A program made the translations under genes and the position numbers. Below are positions 3,931 to 5,761 of a stretch of DNA of 5,761 bases, piece after piece. Below the pieces are notes generated by a model. It had not been told where the DNA came from. It did no database searches and worked only from the letters and a program-made list of their open reading frames with translations. The stretch comes from Actinomycetes bacterium (GTDB taxonomy: Bacteria; Actinomycetota; Actinomycetes; Propionibacteriales; Propionibacteriaceae). The stretch lies in assembly GCA_021794705.1 (NCBI GenBank), contig JAJYQH010000236.1, positions 1-5,761 on the forward strand. Reading direction: 5' to 3'. Each line of letters opens with the position of its first letter. The first letter of the stretch is position 1.

Positions 3931-5761
3931 ATGGATCTGGACCGCATCGCGAGCAGCGCCGGTGACATGGCCCGTCGCGGCTTCGTGAACAGCCGGGCGG
4001 CCGCCGATCACCTCGCGCGCCTGCTCGAGTCGACCGCCCGACTCGACGCGCCCGTCGCCCTCGACACCCCGTCCGGCTGGCTCGACGTCTTCGAGCGCAC
4101 CGGCGACCCCGACCAGGCGCTGACCGAGCTGCACGTGCTCGTCGACGGCGGTCACCCCGCCGTGGTCGACTGCCTCGCGACACCGGCGGCGACCGGCCGG
4201 CTGGCGCTCGTCCTCGGCGGCAGCCAGGCCCTGGCCGCCCATCTGCGGCTGCAGCCCGAGGACGCCGGCGTCCTGCGGCCCGACGCGACCCCGTGGACGC
4301 CGGAGGCGATCCGCTCGGACGTCCTCGCCCGGATCGGCGCCGACCCCGGGGCGGCCGTGCCGTTCGCCGATGCGGCCGATGCGGCCGACCGGTTGCGGCG
4401 CGCGAACCGGCGGCACCTCGTCCGCATCGCCGCCCGCGACCTCGAGAGCTACGAGCCCGAGCGGGTGCTCGAATCGATCGCCTTCGAACTCTCCGCCCTC
4501 GCGGACGCCGTCATGGAGGCGGCCCTCGCCGTGGCCCGGGCCGAGGTCCCCGGACACGCCGACGTCCGCCTCGCCGTGGTGGGACTCGGCAAGTGCGGCG
4601 CCCAGGAGCTCAACTACATCTCCGACATCGACGTGCTCTTCGTCGCCGAGCCGGCCCACGAGGGCATCGGGACCGACCGGGCGATGGGAGTCGCCACCCG
4701 GCTCGCCGCCGCCCTCACCCGCATCTGCTCCGCCCACACCGCCGCCGGAAGCATCTGGCAGGTCGACGCGGGGCTGCGGCCGGAGGGGAAGGCCGGCCCG
4801 CTCGTCCGCACGCTCTCCTCGATGCGCGCCTACTACGAGCGGTGGGCGTCCAACTGGGAGTTCCAGGCGATGCTCAAGGCCCGCCCCATCGCCGGCGACG
4901 CCGACCTCGGGCGGGCGTTCGTCGACCTCGTCGACCCGATGGTGTGGCGGGCCGGCGAGCGCCCCAACTTCATCAGCGAGAGCCAGGCGATGCGCCGACG
5001 GGTCGTCTCGCTGATCCCGGCCCGCGAGGCCGGCCGGGAGATCAAGCTGGGCTCCGGCGGCCTGCGCGACGTCGAGTTCACCGTGCAACTGCTGCAGCTC
5101 GTCCATGGGCGCGCCGACGAGCGGTTGCGCACCCGGGCGACGCTGCCGAGCCTGGCGCGGCTGTCGGAGTTCGGCTACATCGGGCGTGCGGACAGTCAGG
5201 AGCTGGCCACCGCCTACCGGTTCCAGCGCACGCTCGAGCACCGGGTCCAGCTGTGGCACCTGCGCCGCACCCACCTGCTCCCCGACGACCGGCAGATGGT
5301 CCGCCGGCTGGAGCGGGGTCTCGGCGTCCGGGGCGAGCCCGATCTCGTCGAGCAGTTCCGGGCGTCCACCCGCAAGGTGCTGCGGTTGCACGAGCGGGTC
5401 TTCTACTCGCCCCTGCTCGAGGCGGTCGCGCGGATCCCCTCGGGCGAGCTGCGCCTCAGCCCGGACGCCGCCCGCGACCGGCTGGTGGGGCTCGGGTTCG
5501 CCGACCCCGGCGCGGCGCTCCGGCACATCGGCGCGCTGACCAACGGCTCCTCGCGCACCGTCGAGATCCAGCGCCAGCTGCTGCCCGTGCTGCTGGGATG
5601 GTTCGGCGAGGGGGAGAACCCGGACTTCGCGCTGCTGAGCTTCCGCCAGGTGTCGGAGGCGCTCGGCACGACCCCCTGGTACCTCCGCGCGCTGCGCGAC
5701 GAGGGCCTCACCGCGCAGCGGCTGGCGACGATCCTCTCGTCGTCGCGCTACGCCGTCGACC
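3931..5761 (+). CDS. glnE: Bifunctional glutamine synthetase adenylyltransferase/adenylyl-removing enzyme, 3'-truncated by window edge
   Basis: The first 610 codons are open to the window edge; actinobacterial GlnE proteins are about 1000 aa, so the second half is missing here. The N-terminal adenylyl-removing nucleotidyltransferase domain is clear: GLGKCGAQELNYISDIDVLF (218-237) carries the metal-binding D232 and D234. It is followed by VDAGLRPEGKAGPLV (278-292), YYERWASNWEFQAMLKARPIAGD (301-323), the LGSGGLRDVEF region (373-383) and the YRFQRTLEHRVQ region (429-440). The C-terminal adenylylating domain lies outside the window. GlnE adds and removes AMP on a tyrosine of GSI-beta glutamine synthetase, usually under PII control. 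The start is uncertain: an in-frame stop at 3916-3918 limits it to ATG 3931 or ATG 3967 (codon 13), and neither has a well-spaced Shine-Dalgarno. GGAGG at 3905-3909 is 21 bases away from 3931. ATG 3931 is preferred because GlnE relatives usually have some residues before the GFV motif. Confidence 0.95.
   Translation, partial: MDLDRIASSAGDMARRGFVNSRAAADHLARLLESTARLDAPVALDTPSGWLDVFERTGDPDQALTELHVLVDGGHPAVVDCLATPAATGRLALVLGGSQALAAHLRLQPEDAGVLRPDATPWTPEAIRSDVLARIGADPGAAVPFADAADAADRLRRANRRHLVRIAARDLESYEPERVLESIAFELSALADAVMEAALAVARAEVPGHADVRLAVVGLGKCGAQELNYISDIDVLFVAEPAHEGIGTDRAMGVATRLAAALTRICSAHTAAGSIWQVDAGLRPEGKAGPLVRTLSSMRAYYERWASNWEFQAMLKARPIAGDADLGRAFVDLVDPMVWRAGERPNFISESQAMRRRVVSLIPAREAGREIKLGSGGLRDVEFTVQLLQLVHGRADERLRTRATLPSLARLSEFGYIGRADSQELATAYRFQRTLEHRVQLWHLRRTHLLPDDRQMVRRLERGLGVRGEPDLVEQFRASTRKVLRLHERVFYSPLLEAVARIPSGELRLSPDAARDRLVGLGFADPGAALRHIGALTNGSSRTVEIQRQLLPVLLGWFGEGENPDFALLSFRQVSEALGTTPWYLRALRDEGLTAQRLATILSSSRYAVD

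Noticed and set aside
3293..4183. Minus-strand open frame overlapping the SCP-like gene and the start of glnE
   Set aside because: It is highly Arg-rich and lies in a different frame from the recognisable SCP-like protein, which has a strong ribosome binding site.
4369..4386. Tandem duplication of the 9-mer GATGCGGCC inside glnE, encoding DAADAA
   Set aside because: It is only two units and in frame, in a non-conserved Ala-rich stretch of the N-terminal domain. It is a minor slippage product with no functional signal.
3892..5526. Minus-strand 544-codon open frame opposite glnE
   Set aside because: Composition is that of an antisense shadow of a high-GC gene, while the plus strand encodes conserved GlnE motifs throughout.

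Overview
This is a GC-rich window from a chromosome that looks actinobacterial. The evidence is the strong G/C third-position bias, a glutamine synthetase of the actinobacterial GlnA2 type, a GlnE of actinobacterial type, two DUF2510 proteins and an actinobacterial SCP-like protein. The family cannot be fixed from this sequence; Propionibacteriaceae or a relative is a guess. No mobile element, CRISPR array, tRNA or rRNA was seen, and the window reads as core chromosome.

Layout, left to right. Positions 46-1868 on the minus strand hold two tandem paralogous genes of unknown function (293 and 297 aa). Each encodes a cytoplasmic N-terminal DUF2510 motif, one membrane helix, a Ser/Thr/Pro linker and a secreted C-terminal domain with two shared cysteines. 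Both genes have a TANNNT box exactly six bases before the ATG, which predicts leaderless transcripts. A 120-bp divergent spacer (1869-1988) with a perfect 7-4-7 dyad separates them from glnA (GlnA2 type, 1989-3326, plus strand). Convergent to glnA, with 10 bp between the stop codons, is a minus-strand gene for a small SCP-like protein (3337-3858). Divergent from that is glnE (3931 to beyond the window, plus strand), encoding the glutamine synthetase adenylyltransferase/adenylyl-removing enzyme. Its first 610 codons are present.

How the genes relate. glnA and glnE are both nitrogen-assimilation genes and are close neighbours in other actinobacteria, but here the reversed SCP-like gene lies between them. 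glnE therefore probably depends on its own promoter. This GlnA lacks the tyrosine that GlnE adenylylates, so the real GlnE target should be a separate GSI-beta enzyme encoded elsewhere. No link between the DUF2510 membrane pair and nitrogen metabolism can be shown from the sequence.

The least explained part is the DUF2510 pair. A 21-residue block in the otherwise variable juxtamembrane linker is identical in both proteins, while the DNA differs only at five codon wobble positions. That pattern suggests selection on the peptide itself. I found no clear evidence of a wholly new system.
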